From Castanea sativa (lineage: Eukaryota; Streptophyta; Magnoliopsida; Fagales; Fagaceae), in assembly GCF_040712315.1 (NCBI RefSeq), contig NC_134024.1:62001-126000 (forward strand): 64,000 nucleotides of DNA, read 5' to 3'. The notes below the pieces were generated by a model that did not search any database, was not told the DNA's origin, and was given only the letters and a program-made list of their open reading frames with translations. The translations under genes were made by a program, and so were the position numbers. Of this stretch, positions 46,787-58,128 are shown one piece after another. The number at the start of each line of letters is the position of its first letter. Within the stretch, counting starts at the first letter, position 1.

Positions 46787-47914
46787 CTAAGATTTCAAAA
46801 GCAAAGGCTTGGTGATTTGCAGTTTTGCACAATCAAATGACAAGAATACTAAAATTATTTAAGCTCTATACCGTTTTTAAAGCTGTGAAGGAGATTAAAA
46901 AAAAAAAAATCTTACTCCCTAAGTTTTCCATATATAAAACTCTCCAAAATATATATATTTCTTTAAAAGGCCTTCCAATATGTTGGGCCCAACCGCAAAT
47001 TTAATATTTAAAAATAGGAAAATGTACATCAAATTATATACCATTTGGCATTGCGATTTTGTAGAGAAAAAGAGATATTTAAATGAAAGTGCAATAAGAT
47101 TGGTGTTTGGTTTTGCATTTTTTGGAAAATTACATTTTTATAATAGAAGAAAAGTTGCATTTTCAAATAGCAGCTCATGGAAATCTCTAAAAAATTGCAT
47201 TTTCACACTGCAATTTTTCATAACAATAATAATTTCTACATATTTTACCAAACACTTAATTTCATTTTGAAAAACACATTTTCTAAACACAACTTCTAAA
47301 GTTTTCAAAACATGAATTTTCATAAAACTAACCCAAACAGATTCTAAAGAGTCCCATTAGTAACTAATAGATCGTAGTACATCATATGTTGATAGTAAAA
47401 TGTACTACATATAAAGGCCTATTAATAGATTGTATTACACATCTTTTTTTTAAGTCTTTTTTTCTTATTAATCTGTTTAAAATTCATACATTAAAACTTG
47501 AAAGGTGCACTTCTACCTTTTAGAAATTCAAGATCAAAGGGGACGGGGGGTGGGAAGGAAATCACAACATTACTTTTAAACTGGCGGAAAAAGAAAATAA
47601 AGCCTATAGAATGATTTCTTTTATATTAAAAAAATGTTAAGATAGCCTTTTTATTCTAGGTAGTAACCAAGAGATGAATAATTAGTTCATTACATCAAGA
47701 AAAATAAATTCAATTTCATAAACAATTACAAAGAGATAATATATGTTTTCAAAATATAAGAGATCATCATTGACAATATATTAGCATGGTAATTGGTAAA
47801 TGAATGTTTTATTCTTGATTTCGTTACATAAATACTTATTGAACAAAATTATTTTACTATACCAACTCAATATTATTCATTGAAATAAAATTATAGCTTT
47901 GTCATTTTTCTTAC
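46787..47914 (-). other. TNL intron 3
   Basis: GT at 47914-47913 and AG at 46788-46787. It is AT-rich. About 47095-47335 ('ggtgtttggttttgcattt' to 'acccaaacag') may be a degenerate MITE, but I could not show its ends. Confidence 0.6.
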
Positions 47915-49010
47915 CATATCATTCTCCAATACATGAAGCAAGTCCTCAACAAGCCACAACCGACTTTGCTTTCCAAGCTTTCCACCTGATTCAAAACGAA
48001 TAATTTTTTGACCCATTTCTGATAGTAGATCATGCATCCCAAAACATTCTTTGTCATCCACTGTTAGGAGAGATCTTTCCACAAGAACACTTACACCAAT
48101 TCTTGCATCAAAACCACAATTCTCTAATATTTGTATTACTTCATCTTTCTTCTGCCCTCTAAAGAAACATGCAATATCTAAGAATATCTCCTTCCACATT
48201 TCCTCCAGTCCATCATAACTTATTTTAAGTATATCATGTATGTTTCCTTTAATATTTTTAAAACTATCAAATGCACTTTGCCACTCTTCTACTGTTCTTC
48301 CAACCAAAAAGGAACCCAAAGTAACAAGAGCAAATGGAAGGCCACTAGCATATTCTACAACTTTTTGGGAGAGCTGCATATAGCCTTCTTCGGGTTGCTC
48401 CTTTTTGAAGGCTTTCGAACAAAAAAGTGTTAAGGCATCATCATCATCTAATCCATTAGGCTTATATATTTTAAGCACTCCATGTTGGACTAACACATGT
48501 TCATCTCTAGTTGTTATGATAATCCAACTCCCTGATCCAAACCAGTCACGCTTTCCAGCCAAATTTTCTAATTGGTCCTTGTGATTAACATCATCTAGGA
48601 CAAGTAGAACTTTTTTATGACGTAACCCACTACTCTTGATTTTTCTAACTCCTACTTGAACATTGTAGATCGTTGTATTACTTCCCCCCAAAATTTCATC
48701 AAGCAATTGTTGTTGTAATTCATGTAGTTCACCTTTTTCTGATCTTTCCCTAACATTGGCAATATAACTAGAACCTTCAAAATGATCAGAATACTCGTAA
48801 TATATAGCACTAGCAAGAGTTGTTTTTCCCAGACCTCCCATACCACAAATCCCCATCATGTAAATATGGTTCCCAAAACCTACATATGAAGGGATCAATT
48901 TTGCCACCATAGAATTTATTCCTATCAAATTTTCGTTAATGCTTGAGGATTTAGAACTCAATTTCTCCATAATTCCTTTCACATTGTCTTGGATAATTTT
49001 AGACTCATGC
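47915..49010 (-). CDS. TNL exon 3: NB-ARC domain
   Basis: It begins after CTTTGCAG and continues the reading from the TIR exon (residues 170-535). The ATP/ADP switch is complete: P-loop GMGGLGKTT (226-234), kinase-2 LLVLDD (305-310) with the Asp pair, RNBS-B GSGSWIIITTRDEHVL, a GLPFAL form of GLPL, EIFLDIACFF (RNBS-D) and MHD (495-497). No stop or frameshift. It ends at ATG/GTAAGA (47915/47914), phase 0. The P-loop coding sequence is a possible miR482-type target. Confidence 0.9.
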
Positions 49011-50204
49011 CTGCAAAGAAGATAGAAAATAATAAAATGATGGTTCAAACCAATTATAAAACTTTAGGGGAGAAAGAAAAATATTAGGTAAAGATACTCC
49101 TTGGGAGATATGTTTTCATGAATTAGTCCACTAATTTTCTTAGGTTAGCAATGATATTGGATCCACTAAATCCAAATTCTATTTCATCAAGAGATACATT
49201 GATCGAGCAAAAAATTAAGCATCTCATTTCATGCTTGATTGCTGAGAGAAACCTCATTGGAATACTTTAAGTTAAACATGCTAAATATAAATGTTTAAGA
49301 CCCTTTGAGGTTGCTTGAGTACAAAATATTAATAACAATGGCAATACTCAAAATTTTCAAAGTAGACAATTGAAAAAGCTTTGTATACCAGGCAAATGAG
49401 TGAAGAGGAGGTATTGGTTTCTATTAATTAAAAATAGAATTTAATGATTTATATCTTTGTGCCAACACAAACCCAAGCTTTTACTTCTTTAGTTGAGGCC
49501 CAAAGGTATGTTATGTTTCTCTTTGTTTAAAACCATTCAAAAGCACCCTAATATCAATGATAAACTCCTCAAAGCTATACTTCTTCAAATTAAATTATGT
49601 AAACAATTGGTTTGGGAGTGGAAATAAAATGGATAAATTGGTTTGATATTTTTTTTTTATAACTGAAATAATGAATGAGCCAAAATTAAATCTTTATGAA
49701 ATTGGCATGCCCACCTTGAATCAAAAATATAACTTGCCAAAAGTTAATTTTGGATGGTTGCATCATGTTGAGTTATAAAAGTGTTATAATTCTCCAAAAT
49801 TTCACTTTGAATGACTTTAATTCTTAAGGGGCCAAAGAAGAATTTATAAAAGTTTTCCTATAAAATAAATGCTCCATTTGTTTTGACTAAAAATACTTGT
49901 CAGAAAATTGACTCATTGTCATGTATTTGGTTGCAATATTGATAATGAGCTAATAAAACATTGTGTTCTTTTTGGGTCATTTGGGAGCCTCAAATGTTAA
50001 TATTGACCCTAAAGTCTGAATTTATTCGAAAAATTTATAATAATAAAAAAAAGCATTTGAGAAGAAATTCACAGATAGTCAATACCGGTCCATTGCCAAT
50101 TAATGGCGGTCAATAGTCGAACCGTGATGTGAGAGGAATTGTCTTTGGAGTTTGGAGAGTTTTTAACGTTGCAAAGTTCATTTGTAATGATTTGTTAAGA
50201 AAAA
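49011..50204 (-). other. TNL intron 2, 3' part
   Basis: AT-rich intron between the TIR and NB-ARC exons. I see no coding sequence. It is followed by a Mutator-like insertion at 50205. Confidence 0.6.
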
Positions 50205-51271
50205 GGGTAAATTCCACAAACCACCCTGAGGTTTGTAATAATACCAACTAAGTCCAAAACATTTTAAAACCTACCAATTTCATCGTAAAAAGACAATTTT
50301 GTCCCTAAAGACATTTTAATCCCTAACCCCGTTAGCTATTCCGTTAGTCATTTTACTTCTTTCTTTTTCTTTTCTCCTTTCCCAAACGTAACAAGTCTGC
50401 TCTCTCTCTCTCTACCTCTTTCGTTCTTCTTCCCTCCGACCTCTCTGCATTTTTTTTTTGTTGCTAATCCTAACCCTTCTGCACTCTGCTCTTCTTTTCC
50501 CTCAGGCCTCTCTCTCCAACCTGACCCATTCTCTTCTCTCTGACTCACCCTTTTCATTTATCTCTTTCTTCTTTCTGCAATGGCAGTGGTGCATGGGTTT
50601 GGTGGTTTGGGTTGGTTGGTGGTTGTTTAAGGTGGTGGTGGTGGTGGGTCTAATTTGGGGTGGATTTGAAATGGGGGTGGTTATGGGTTTTGATCTAGGG
50701 TGGATTTGCAGTGAGGTGGGTGTGGGTTACGAAGTGGTGATTGGAATTTTTGGATTTGGGTTTTATTGATGTGGGTTTGGTTGGGTTTTGTTGTCAGTGG
50801 TGGTCACTGGGTTTTGTGGCCAGAGGTGGTTGTTGGGTTTAGTGGCCGGTGATGGTGGTGGTGGGTTCCAATATGGAATGAATTTGCAATGGGGTGGTTT
50901 TGGGTTTTGATGTGGTGGTGAGTTTTCTATGTGTTGAAGGATTTGGATATTGTTGGAGCAGATTTGACTGGGTTTTGGTATGGGTAGTAAAATTGTGTTG
51001 TGGCTCTTGTTGTAGTTAATCTAAGTGGTTGTGGCTAATCTGAGGAGTGGTTATGGCTGATTAGTGGAGAGAGAGTGAGGGAGGAGGGAAGAGGGAAGAG
51101 GGAAGAGTAATAGTGAGGGACAGAGAGAAGAGAGAGAAACTAACGGAGGTTAACGTTGTTTAGTGGTGTTTAGGGACAAAATAGTCTTTATGGACCAAAT
51201 TGATCAATTTTGGAATGTCTTTGACCTAGTTGGTATTAACTCAAACCTCAAGGTGGTTTGTGGAATTTACC
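50205..51271. mobile_element. 1.07-kb Mutator-like element in TNL intron 2
   Basis: It is flanked by the 9-bp duplication TAAGAAAAA (50196-50204, 51272-51280). The long inverted ends begin GGTAAATTCCACAAACCACC on both strands and extend about 150-200 bp ('agggacaaaat' against 'attttgtccct'). The middle is CT-rich then GGT/GGG-rich, and its ORFs are low-complexity. It increases the intron by 1 kb, within the spacing of the TIR and NB-ARC exons. Confidence 0.8.
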
Positions 51272-51280
51272 TAAGAAAAA

Positions 51281-51498
51281 TGTTTTGGAAGCCTTTTTAT
51301 GTTCTGTTGTACGAATTTTTTTTTTTTTGAAGAGTTGGACGATTTTTCAAACAATAAGAAAACTTTATCCACTTATATAAGAGGAAGCAAAAGATCTAGC
51401 TATAGGTCATCTCCATATCAAGGATTATATTATATTTAAAAAGAATATAATATAAAAAATTAATGTCAGCAGATTTGATTCTCAAAAAAAAAATGTCA

Positions 51499-51546
<48 letters not shown>

Positions 51547-51757
51547 TTGAATCAAATAATTCCATTTTGATCTTTTCACAGAGCTTCCCCAAGCCCAGAT
51601 TCACAACCACTTCTACCGTTCCTAAAAATTTAACAGAATTTTAAGTAGAATACCATGACGTAGTTCAATCCATGTGTATTATGAAATATTCTCTTAGCTA
51701 ATTATATGCTTCATGGTAAATAAAAGAAGGTTATCATTTGAAACTCATGGAAATTAC
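51281..51757 (-). other. TNL intron 2, 5' part with (AT)n
   Basis: It contains a pure AT tract at 51499-51542 and the GTAATT donor at 51757-51752. No coding sequence seen. Confidence 0.65.
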
Positions 51758-52262
51758 CTATTTTGTAGATGCAGATCCCAACCGGAGATATCAGCCACTT
51801 TTTTTAAAGTATCTCTCCATGTTTCCACCTTCTCTATGTTATCCTCAAAGCGTTTTTGGTGATCAATAAAGGCTTGTTCAAAAGTTTCGGTTTGTTTTCG
51901 TACAACAGATGGGCTGACATTATAAAAAACTGGCAAAACTTTCAGTCCCATTTCATCCTTGCATTTGATAATCTTGGTAAGCTCATCCAAGCACCACGTA
52001 GAAGATGCATAATTTTTTGAGAGAATGATGATAGCAAACTGTGATTCTTCAATTGCTTTGAAGAGCTCAGAAATACGTTCTCCTTTCTTGAGTTCTTCTT
52101 CATCCCTAAAAGTAATAATCCCCTTCCCTTTCAAAGCATCATATAGATGGTCAGTAAAATTAGTGCGGGTGTCCTCACCCCTAAAACTAAGAAAAACGTC
52201 ATATTTTGGCTGACGTGTTGAAGAAGAAGATGGTGACGGTGATGACTCTCTTTTACGCTTCC
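51758..52262 (-). CDS. TNL exons 1-2: start and TIR domain
   Basis: The start is split. ATGG at 52443-52440 ends at a GTAAGT donor, and the acceptor ACATTCAG before 52262 resumes with GGAAGCG, giving MGKRKRESSPSPSSSS. The TIR domain follows: KYDVFLSFRGEDTRTNFTDH (residues 21-40), GIITFRDEEELKKGERI (49-65) and SSTWCLDEL (88-96), with the conserved catalytic Glu at 95. The basic KRKR near the N-terminus could be a nuclear-localisation signal. The exon ends at a GTAATT donor (51757) with phase 2, which joins cleanly to the NB-ARC exon. I chose this start because 5' UTR sequence upstream of it has no other ATG in frame. Confidence 0.85.
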
Positions 52263-52443
52263 CTGAATGTTGGAAATTTAGATAAAAGGAGTACAACCAA
52301 TTAAAAATAAAGAAAATTAAATAATTAAATTAAGGAAGAAGAAAACGATGTGAAGAGGGATTCTAATTTCAGGCAGGGAGCGAAAGAATAATAATAAAAA
52401 GAGAGGATTTTGCGTTAAAACTTAAAAGTGTGAACTTACCCAT

Positions 52444-52560
52444 TTGTGAGAAGGAATTACAGCAGCGATGGCCTCCAAAACCTCCTGAAAACACTCCTGT
52501 TTTTGCTTCTTTTTCTTTTTTTCTTTTCTTCCTCAAAGTAGAGACAACTGAAAATTATTT
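52444..52560 (-). other. TNL 5' UTR, probable
   Basis: Directly upstream of the split ATG. It holds a purine-rich AAAGAAAAAGAAG stretch (minus strand) and no upstream ATG within about 100 bp. The transcription start is not visible. Confidence 0.45.
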
Positions 52561-52879
52561 AACTATAGGAAATGAGACAAAGATAAATTAATAGATTAAA
52601 AAAATTGCTAAGGAATTTAAGCACTCTTATAAAAACTCTAATCTTAGAAAGCAAACTTTTGTTTGTTGCTTATTCATTCATTTCATTGGTAATGAGAAGA
52701 AGAAAGCAATTTGATATGGATATTTCATTCCAAGGAAAAAAAAATGAAAGGGATGAGTATGTGTGAAAAAAGACAACTTACAGATTTGGAAAATTGAAAT
52801 TAGAGTAGAGTAGTAGTGATTGATTGTAATGCTCGAAACCCAAGTTGAAACAAAGGCAGATCCAATTGGTGTTAGATAA
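52561..52879. other. TNL upstream region, nothing definite
   Basis: AT-rich. A TTTTTATAAG sequence on the minus strand near 52630 is a weak TATA candidate. The ORF at 52678-52923 is not convincing. Confidence 0.35.
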
Positions 52880-53080
52880 AGGAATGGACTCTGTTCTTTA
52901 TTTCTCCGTGTGCTTGTGTCCACAACTTCAATATCCCCTGTTTTAAGTCAAGTCCACGCTCTTCCTGGGCCAGCCTCAAATGCCTTTTCCCACTACTCTT
53001 TTCTTTTTCTTTTTTCTTTTTTCTTTTTTTTTTTTTACGTGGCACAAAAGTCATTGATTACACCACTTTTTTACTCCTTC
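52880..53080 (-). promoter_or_regulatory. TNL upstream block with W-box
   Basis: It contains TAAGTCAAG, which on the gene strand reads CTTGACTTA, a W-box core, plus 'cttcctgggccagcctcaa' and 'acgtggcac'. The same block recurs at about 4515, 14838, 16411, 55745 and, more loosely, elsewhere. WRKY factors bind such motifs in defence promoters; function here is inferred. Confidence 0.4.
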
Positions 53081-53359
53081 ACTTTATTGCTTTTTTATTT
53101 ATACAATTATTTGTTAAATCGGTACAAAAGAAATAGTATAGAGACACAGTATTTTCGTGGTATCCAGGTATAATGTCTATGAAACTTTGTTTAAAATTTC
53201 TTTGAATTCAATCAGATGTGGTGGGGGCATACTACTTACGAGAGATTTCCATATCTACAAGAAGTTTCCTCCCAAGTCTCCTTGTTTAGAGAATTGAAGA
53301 AGAAAAAACAAAAATAAAAACTTTTTATTTAACTAAAATTTTATGGTAAAATATATAAA

Positions 53360-53585
53360 TTATCATTAGATTTTGCCATACTATTTTTTTTTTTTTATAG
53401 ATTTTGCCATACTATTAAAACTCTACAAAGGTCACATAAAGTCATTTGAAAATTTATTTGCTCTTGCTTTCATCTCCATCTCTCTTTTTTTTATCAAAAT
53501 CTTCCTTCTTCATTTCTAATTGTTATTTATTTATTTTATTTAAAAAATTAATTCTTATTTGACTGTTATGGGTTATTCATACAAT

Positions 53586-53617
<32 letters not shown>

Positions 53618-53921
53618 GTTAAGTAGGTACGTGATTTCACATTATATGATAATGAAAATAGTGAATGATTATATAATATAATTTGATCCTTTTTTTTTTT
53701 TGGAAAGTGCAATAGAAATTTCATTAATGAATATGAGCAAAAGTCATAATACAAAGCCTCCAAATTAATTGATATTTGTCTATTATGGGTTATTGTGACA
53801 ATTTTTATATGTATGAAATATGTTTTTTTTTTTTTACAAGATATGTGTGAAATATGTTGAGTAGATATTTGTGAGTAAAATTTTATATTAAATGATAATG
53901 AAATTAATGAGTAATTATTAT
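53360..53921. repeat. Segmental duplication copy B, left part
   Basis: It matches 2100-2356 and 3360-3465. An extra AT tract (about 53587-53610) and a local duplication around 53640-53760 set it apart from copy A. It is interrupted at 53921 by the solo LTR. Confidence 0.75.
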
Positions 53922-54679
53922 TGTGGGGACTAAAAGGACCTAAGTAAATATTTGGGCCTTGGGCTTTATTGATGGGCGCTAGTTTGTTTTAAACTAAAAG
54001 CTCCTAGAACTGCAGGTCGGCCCATGAGTCGAGAGTCCGAGGATTCGTCCGAGGATAAATCTCTCCTCAGACAGACCCACGATGACCCTAGGATTCGCCA
54101 AAAAGATCAAGACAATTTTTTGGAAAAACCGTTGGTTAAGAGGGGGATTTAAGTACCCTCCGGACTCAACGGTATGAGAGAAATATCTCAGAAAAAGGCT
54201 GTTACCTCCACATTAAAGATCCTGCACCTACTGCCTTGGCCGCATTAATGGGGAAGTGACCCCTGAACAGTAGAAGGGGCCTTCTGGCCATTGCTTAAGG
54301 ATCTAGGGGTGAGATTTGTGTGACACGTGGATGAAGAGGCAAGGAGAAGAAGTATTTAAAGAGGGAAGAGAGTAGAGAGGGGGAGGGAGAAAAAAGAAAA
54401 GGCTTTTTTGGAAAAGAATTAGAGAAGGACTAAGAACTGTAACCTTTGAAAGGAATAAGAGAAATAATATATAAGTTGTCATCGGCTTACGTCCGAGGAG
54501 GTTCATTTTGCCCTATTTGTCCATTGTTTGTAAATACTGTAATATTCTAGCCTGTTTATCAAGCTTCGAACACCACTAAACTAGATTGCGAACCCACACT
54601 CTACAAATTTAATTGTTTAAGGCTTATTGGGCCTGAGCCCACGTGTGTTTTTGGATCCAGGTGCAATTGTGCACTTACA
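53922..54679 (+). mobile_element. Solo LTR of the gypsy family
   Basis: 758 bp from TGTGGGGACT to CACTTACA, flanked by ATTAT (53917-53921, 54680-54684). Copy A near 3455-3480 has the uninterrupted site. It aligns with the LTR at 20636-21404. A solo LTR arises by recombination between the two LTRs of a full element. A TATTTAAA box lies near 54352. Confidence 0.9.
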
Positions 54680-54932
54680 ATTATAATATAATTTGACCCA
54701 AACTCGTAAACTTAAAATTTTAAATTAAATGGTGTACTTTATAGTATATTTCAATGCTCAATTGGAATTTGTTATATCTCCTATTCTTGTGTTTGTTCAC
54801 TGTTCATAATTTTACATCTATCTTTCAGTCAGTCAATCAACAACACTTTTACCCTTTACTTCTTTAGTGGTTAGTCTAGCACTTTATCCACTCCCCCCCC
54901 CCCCCCAAGTTTCTTACACCTTTGCTTTATAG

Positions 54933-55010
<78 letters not shown>

Positions 55011-55866
55011 ATAGAGGTGGACAAAGTAATGAAACTATACCTCATATGTTTTTTTTCAAGTAAAAAAAGAGGTTTCTAGTGTGGAGTGTTGACTCATCGT
55101 CATCGACCTCACACTATGTGATGGTAAAACTAACACTACGAGTATCATTGGAGCCTTAATGGAGCTATTGTAGTAAGCACAACACATTCGTTGAAATGTC
55201 ACTGCTTGAACAGTCTTGAGATTTGGGTTAATTGTCAAATGTTATAAAAAAAAACTTTAAAATATTCAATTTACTCTCTGTATATAAACAAACATTTAAT
55301 ACAATTTGAAAATTCTATTGCTCTTCCTTCTCAATCTTAAACTTTTATTTACTCTTTTGCGCATATAATTGGCATAACCTAATTTGTTTCCTTCTCCGTT
55401 TCTAACAATTTTTTATCTACATTGGCTACTAAAAATTCTTTTGCGTATATAATTGCCACAATGTGAGACATATGCAGTTATGACAAGCTATTGAAAAGAA
55501 GCAAGGACTTAGAAGAGCATGGATTTGTTTTTTGTTTTAAACAGTATAAATTGTCCTATGAGCTTAGGGAGCAATTTGAATATTTAAAAAAAAATCTTGA
55601 TAGCTTATGATAACCCCAATCTCAGAGGCAGATTGGATTAATTTTCATTTTAGTTTTTTTATTAACAAAAATTATCATTTAGCCTTAAAAATTTTAATTT
55701 TATACTGATATACTTTTTTCTAAAACTCTGTCTGTTTAATAATTGATTGTACTCTGTTATTTCGTTTTTCGTGTGTTCACAATTTCACATCCCCTGTTCT
55801 AAGTCAAGTCAACAACTTTTCCGGGGCCACCCTCAAGAGAAGTTATTCCTTTTCCCATTACTTTTT
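54680..55866. repeat. Segmental duplication copy B, right part
   Basis: It matches 3466-4600. It contains a C run (54892-54906) and an (ATT)n(ATC)n microsatellite (54938-55010) that copy A lacks. There is no gene. The tail (about 55745-55866) is the W-box block, with AAGTCAAGTCAACAAC giving two adjacent W-box cores on the minus strand. Confidence 0.8.
54938..55010. repeat. (ATT)n(ATC)n microsatellite
   Basis: A compound trinucleotide tract of about 73 bp. Confidence 0.9.
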
Positions 55867-56049
55867 GATAAATCTTAGTGCCACAAATTAATGCATAACT
55901 TTGTTGATAATTTTGTCCACAATTCGTCCATGTGGCGAGTTGTGGTTGGTGGAAGGATGATGATGGATCACCCTTCCACCAACCATAACTCGCCCCATTA
56001 ACGAATTATGCACAAAATTGTGCACTAATTTGTGGCACTAGAACTTCTC
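55867..56049. mobile_element. 183-bp foldback MITE, Mutator-like
   Basis: It is inserted into the W-box block with the 9-bp duplication TTACTTTTT (55858-55866, 56050-56058). The uninterrupted version is seen at about 4595-4625. Nearly the whole element is an inverted repeat: TAGTGCCACAAATTA at both ends and GTTGGTGGAAGG/CCTTCCACCAAC at the centre. Transcribed, it would make a long hairpin. Confidence 0.85.
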
Positions 56050-56912
56050 TTACTTTTTTTGGAGCTTTTGCGTGTCACGAGTTATTGATTACCCCACTTT
56101 TACTCCTTTCCTTTTTTGCATTTTCTTTTTCTTTTTCTTTTTTAAATCGATGGTGGAGGACATGATACTTTAGTACGAGATTTTTTTTTTTTTACATATT
56201 TATATTTCAAAACAATCCACATGAGATTATCTATTTTACACTATATTTAATTAAAATATCAATTTTCTTGATTTTTCAAATTATTTTTCTTTCTCTACAC
56301 ACAAACACAACAATTATTATCTACTCTCTTCCTTTGCTTTATTGTTCTTTTTTATAACTATTAATATTTTTTAAATCAATACATAAGGAAAGAGCAATTT
56401 TGTGGTAACCAGCTATGAAGCTCTGTTTAAAATAATAAATTTCCTTTTTGTTCAAATGGGGTGGGGTGTATGAAAGATTTCCATTTTTAGGGAAGTTTCG
56501 CCTGAATCTCCACATTTAGAGAATTGGATAGGGAAAAAGAAAAGATGTTTATTTAAATCGTGGTTTCAAATCACAATTTTAGTTTAAAAAAAAGTATGTG
56601 TAAGTGTCATTTTTAAAATTAAAAAAAAAATTCTTTCTCATTTAGCTAAAGTTTAAGGGAAAATATAAAAATTGCGTATGAGATTTAGACTATTGCAATA
56701 TTTTACAAATTTTATTTTAAATATCCAACTTGCTCTAAGCACAAGAAAATTCCTATTAGATAATTGCCTGTTTAATAAACAATTGGACTCTGCTCTTTCT
56801 TTCTCTGTGCGTGTTCACAAGTTCACAGGAATGGGCATCTTCCAGGGAAAAAGAAGACTACATTGTATCTATGGAGATGAAGATAATATTCGATTAAAGA
56901 AAAAGCAGAGGA
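56050..56912. other. No gene; repeat remnants
   Basis: It holds the rest of the W-box block to about 56160 ('cttttgcgtgtcacgagtt'), then AT-rich sequence with 'gtggtaaccagctatgaagc', a phrase repeated at 25950 and 57110. 56790-56912 matches parts of 27270-27350 and 61780-61860. The ORF at 56672-56950 spans these joins and is not convincing. Confidence 0.5.
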
Positions 56913-58128
56913 CCCACGAAGTTATTAGTGTTTTAGCGTGGCACAAGTGATTGATTCCCCACTTTCTTTGGTTCAAACTATTTTTCATTTTAAAGATTGC
57001 TACCTACCGGTCCTACCCATGGATTCCCCACTTTCTTAATCCTTTGCTTTAATTTTATTTTTTTTTAAAGTTATTGTTATTTAAATCAATAGATGAGGAC
57101 AGGGTAGTTTCGTGGTAACCGGCTATGAAGCTCTGTTTAAATTAATAAATTTCCTTTTTATTCAGATGTTGAAATGTTGTGGGGGTCTATGAAGTTTCCT
57201 CCCTAGTCTTCTCATTAAGATAATTTTAAAATTTAAAAAAAAATTTATTTAGATAAAATATAAAAATTACTTCTACCATTTTTTTTTAGAAAAGTTACTT
57301 CTAACATTTTGGTTATCTTAGATGCTACCAAATTTAAAACATATATATATATATATATATATATTCATCAGTTTTTTAGTAAACAGGGTTGGAAAATAAA
57401 GTCAAAGATCTAAGAACATTAGGATTTGATAATTGTGACAGATATTGTTTAGAAAGTTTAATATAATATGATTACTATTATTATTTTGGCTAAATATGAA
57501 ATTGATAATTGTGATAGCTATTATTAAGCATTTATTATAATTGTAATTATATATAAAAAGATATATTCTAGCATTAGGCATTTGTTATGTCCTTATCCAT
57601 GTGAAACTAAATATTCACCATTAAAAAAATATATATATATTGTGTCAAGATTCTAATAGTGTTTAAATCTAGAATAAAATTTAAATTAATTTTAAAAAAA
57701 TATATATATATATATATTATAATAATGATGTGTAAATCGCTCTAATTAGTGAATTAATTCCATTTCTTAATTAATTCGCTTCCTTTTTTCAGAATTTATT
57801 GGAATAATCATCCCTATATACGTGAATAAGTCCTTTCATATTTGAATGGCTTGCAAACATTTCATTGCACATCTCACAGTGTTGCACATGAAGACTCTTT
57901 AAGGTGTAATGGAAAATTTTAATCATATATTTAGTTTTTCTTTCTCCGTAAATTGGGGTGGGGCAATTTGAAAAACTCTGTGTTAATTATTTTTCCTTTT
58001 TTTTTTTGGGTGTTAAACTCATCAGGGGCTGTGTTGGAGAAAATAAAAAGTTCGTGATATAAGGCCATTGGAAATATAGAGGTAAATCAAGAACCACAAC
58101 TAATATAGAAAACAAAATACACTCAATT
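56913..58128. repeat. Mosaic block copy 2 (partner 25752-26986)
   Basis: It is near-identical to the segment that follows the gypsy truncation. Left of the shared CCCACGAAGTT this copy continues into normal mosaic sequence, so this is the older arrangement. On the right it is cut by an LTR fragment at 58129. Confidence 0.85.

Larger units (their letters stand above)
45031..52443 (-). pseudogene. TIR-NBS-LRR (TNL) immune receptor, one frameshift
   Basis: A near-complete TNL in at least six coding exons: start 52440-52443, TIR 51758-52262, NB-ARC 47915-49010, first LRR exon 46445-46786, main LRR 45671-46323, C-JID 45031-45600. All introns have GT/AG ends and phases agree. Such proteins sit inside the cell and recognise pathogen effectors; the TIR domain then acts as an NADase feeding EDS1-dependent immunity. 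Length would be about 1056 residues, normal for the family. One base is missing near 46180, so translation would end at TAA 46108-46110 after about 720 residues, with most of the LRR and all of the C-JID lost. All other motifs look intact. The gene may be a recent pseudogene, make a truncated receptor, or carry a sequencing error. Confidence 0.8.

Noticed and set aside
50348..50769. ORFs in TNL intron 2
   Set aside because: Low-complexity content (CT-rich then GGT-rich) inside a Mutator-like element.
52445..52500. Coding-like stretch (CFQEVLEAIAAVIPSHK) upstream of the TNL ATG
   Set aside because: It is out of frame with the TIR exon once spliced and has no ATG; treated as 5' UTR.
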